A stretch of 6,635 nucleotides of DNA, from positions 1 through 6,635 of the forward strand of contig JAGCMI010000051.1 in assembly GCA_017646545.1 (NCBI GenBank), written 5' to 3'. The notes beneath the pieces were generated by a model, which searched no databases, was not told the DNA's origin, and worked only from the letters and a program-made list of their open reading frames with translations. This document shows, in pieces, positions 5,332 through 6,635 of this stretch (the first letter of the stretch is position 1; each line of letters starts with the position of its first letter). The DNA is from Oscillospiraceae bacterium (lineage in GTDB: Bacteria > Bacillota > Clostridia > Oscillospirales > Oscillospiraceae). A program made the position numbers and the translations under genes.

Positions 5332-6056
5332 TTTGCCACCCCCTTGACGATGCGAATAAATGCTTGCTCAAAATTATCCGTCTTGGCTGTTTCTTTGATC
5401 TTCTCCGCCGTATCGCAGATCAGCAGTTTTCCATCTTTCATAATGGCGATGCGGTCGGAAAGCGCCTCCGCCTCTTCCATATAGTGGGTGGTAAGAATAA
5501 TGGTAACGCTCCCCTTCAAGCTGCGAATCAAATCCCACAGATCGCTGCGGGCGATCACATCCAAGCCCAAGGTAGGCTCGTCCAAAAAGAGGATCTCCGG
5601 GTCGCTGATCAGCGCCATGGCAATACTGAGTCTGCGCTGCCAACCACCGGAGAGTTTGCCGGCCTTTTTCTGCATCACCGATTCCAGCGCCAGCAATTGG
5701 GCCATTTCCTGCACCTTTGCACCACATTTTTCCTTACCAAATCCATGGACACCGCACATCAGTTCCAGATTTTCCCGGACGGAAAGGCCCGGTGCAACTG
5801 CAGTTTCCTGGGGAGAAACCGCAATAACGGATTTGACCGCGGCAACATCCGCGCAAATGCTCTTGCCCAGCAGCAGCGCATCACCGGATGTGGGTTGGGT
5901 GAGGCAGGAGAGCATTTTGATGGTGGTGGTCTTACCCGCGCCATTGACACCCAGCAGTGAGAAAAGTTCGCCCTTGGCTACCGTCAGGCTCAGGTGATCC
6001 ACCGCCACCACATCTTTGTATTTTTTTGTTAAACCTTCGATTTTAATGGCATCCAT
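5328..6056 (-). CDS. ABC exporter ATP-binding protein (ABC-2/drug-exporter type)
   Basis: ATPase subunit that should dimerise and power the permease encoded next to it. At 242 residues it is a single nucleotide-binding domain. Motifs: Walker A GVNGAGKTT (36-44), Q-loop Q83 in VSPQET, signature LSGGW (135-139) followed by QRRLSIA, Walker B ILFLDEP (155-161), D-loop GLD (164-166) and H-loop TTH with H191. The signature carries tryptophan where most ABC proteins have glutamine; this variant is known in ABC-2 exporter ATPases and does not suggest inactivity. The start at 6056 has GGAG nine bases upstream, lying over the last codons of the tetR-like gene, and only 6 bp separate the two genes. The last codons overlap the permease start. 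Part of a three-gene operon: regulator, ATPase, permease. Confidence 0.95.
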   Translation of the reverse strand: MDAIKIEGLTKKYKDVVAVDHLSLTVAKGELFSLLGVNGAGKTTTIKMLSCLTQPTSGDALLLGKSICADVAAVKSVIAVSPQETAVAPGLSVRENLELMCGVHGFGKEKCGAKVQEMAQLLALESVMQKKAGKLSGGWQRRLSIAMALISDPEILFLDEPTLGLDVIARSDLWDLIRSLKGSVTIILTTHYMEEAEALSDRIAIMKDGKLLICDTAEKIKETAKTDNFEQAFIRIVKGVAK

Positions 6057-6062
6057 GTAAGA

Positions 6063-6623
6063 TCACTCCATTTTGTACTGCTTTCGCAGGCCTTGATAAA
6101 CATCCGTCAGCATCTTGCTCACCAGAACCCAATCCAAATCCAAAAATCCGGTGGCAAACATGGTGGCAATTCCGTGGACATACACCCACATTTCCAGATG
6201 GAACAGCTTGGCGTCCAAATCCCCAAGACCAGTATTTTGCTGCACAATGGACTCCATCTGATGACTCAGCTCTGTATATTCAGGCAGCGGCTCCCCTTTC
6301 CGGTCGCACATGTACAGCAGCTTGAAAAGTTCACGCTCCTCTTTCGCAAAGCGGATGTAGGCCATGCCGTTTGCCTTATAGGCAGGATACGCCCCACTTT
6401 CCACTTCCCTTTTCAAATATGCCCGACACAGCGCATCCGCTTTTTCCGTCACGGCATGATGCAGCTGCTCCATGGTGGCAAAATTGGAAAAAATGGGCTG
6501 GGTGGAGCAGTTGAGCGCATTGGCCAGGGTTCTGGCATTGACCGCCTGCACCCCTTCTTTTCGTACAATCTCCACCGCAGCGGCGACGATTTCTTCTTTG
6601 GTTATTTTGACTTTCGGCGGCAT
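6063..6623 (-). CDS. TetR/AcrR-family transcriptional regulator of the ABC exporter operon
   Basis: Predicted one-component DNA-binding repressor, 186 residues. The N-terminal TetR domain spans about residues 7-55: helix 1 in TKEEIVAAAVEIVRKEG, then the helix-turn-helix ARTLANALNCSTQPIFSNF (30-48). The C-terminal part (about 75-180) is the helical ligand and dimer domain, and includes YIRFAKEERELFKLLYM. The ATG at 6623 is preceded by GGAGG at 6-nt spacing (6630-6634), which fixes the start. Being first in an operon with an ABC-2 exporter implies that it represses its own operon until an export substrate binds, a common arrangement; this is inference. The promoter and operator lie beyond position 6635 and cannot be seen. 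The frame is complete. Confidence 0.93.
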   Translation of the reverse strand: MPPKVKITKEEIVAAAVEIVRKEGVQAVNARTLANALNCSTQPIFSNFATMEQLHHAVTEKADALCRAYLKREVESGAYPAYKANGMAYIRFAKEERELFKLLYMCDRKGEPLPEYTELSHQMESIVQQNTGLGDLDAKLFHLEMWVYVHGIATMFATGFLDLDWVLVSKMLTDVYQGLRKQYKME

Positions 6624-6635
6624 GGGACACCTCCA

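Overview
The window looks like the chromosome of a Gram-positive anaerobe of the class Clostridia, probably from the Oscillospiraceae/Ruminococcaceae side. This is inferred from strong AGGAGG-type ribosome binding sites, short intergenic gaps, moderate GC content, A/T-rich sigma-A-like promoters and the family types present. No 16S or other phylogenetic marker lies in the window, so the genus stays open. There is no mobile element, CRISPR array, tRNA or rRNA that I can support.

Layout from left to right. (1) Positions 1-592, minus strand: the N-terminal half of a MalK/UgpC/MsmK-type sugar-importer ATPase, cut by the window edge, with a long gene-free leader to about 840 and a likely promoter at 843-870. 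(2) 957-2117, minus strand: a two-gene unit with a HAD-like phosphatase first and a GNAT acetyltransferase second. It is bounded by a promoter at 2137-2165 and a clear intrinsic terminator at 921-948. (3) 2196-3572, minus strand: a MATE-family efflux transporter with its own promoter and a 12-bp-stem terminator. (4) 3768-4556, plus strand: a PHP-domain phosphatase of the histidinol-phosphatase (HisJ) type, divergent from the MATE gene, with a good promoter, a near-perfect ribosome binding site and a 13-bp-stem terminator. (5) 4600-6623, minus strand: a compact operon of a TetR-family regulator, an ABC ATPase and an ABC-2 permease, with a 6-bp gap and then a 4-bp ATGA overlap. This is the usual layout of a self-regulated small-molecule exporter.

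The genes do not form one pathway. The window reads as ordinary core or housekeeping-accessory territory: sugar import, two exporters (MATE and ABC-2), two hydrolases and an acetyltransferase. I did not find a convincing previously undescribed system. The points most worth a second look are the roughly 245-nt leader of the sugar ATPase, which holds a strong orphan Shine-Dalgarno sequence and a possible 16-codon leader peptide while the annotated start has no good Shine-Dalgarno; the lysine-rich insertion in that ATPase; a palindrome over the -10 box of the MATE promoter; and a terminator/promoter overlap at 2156-2191.
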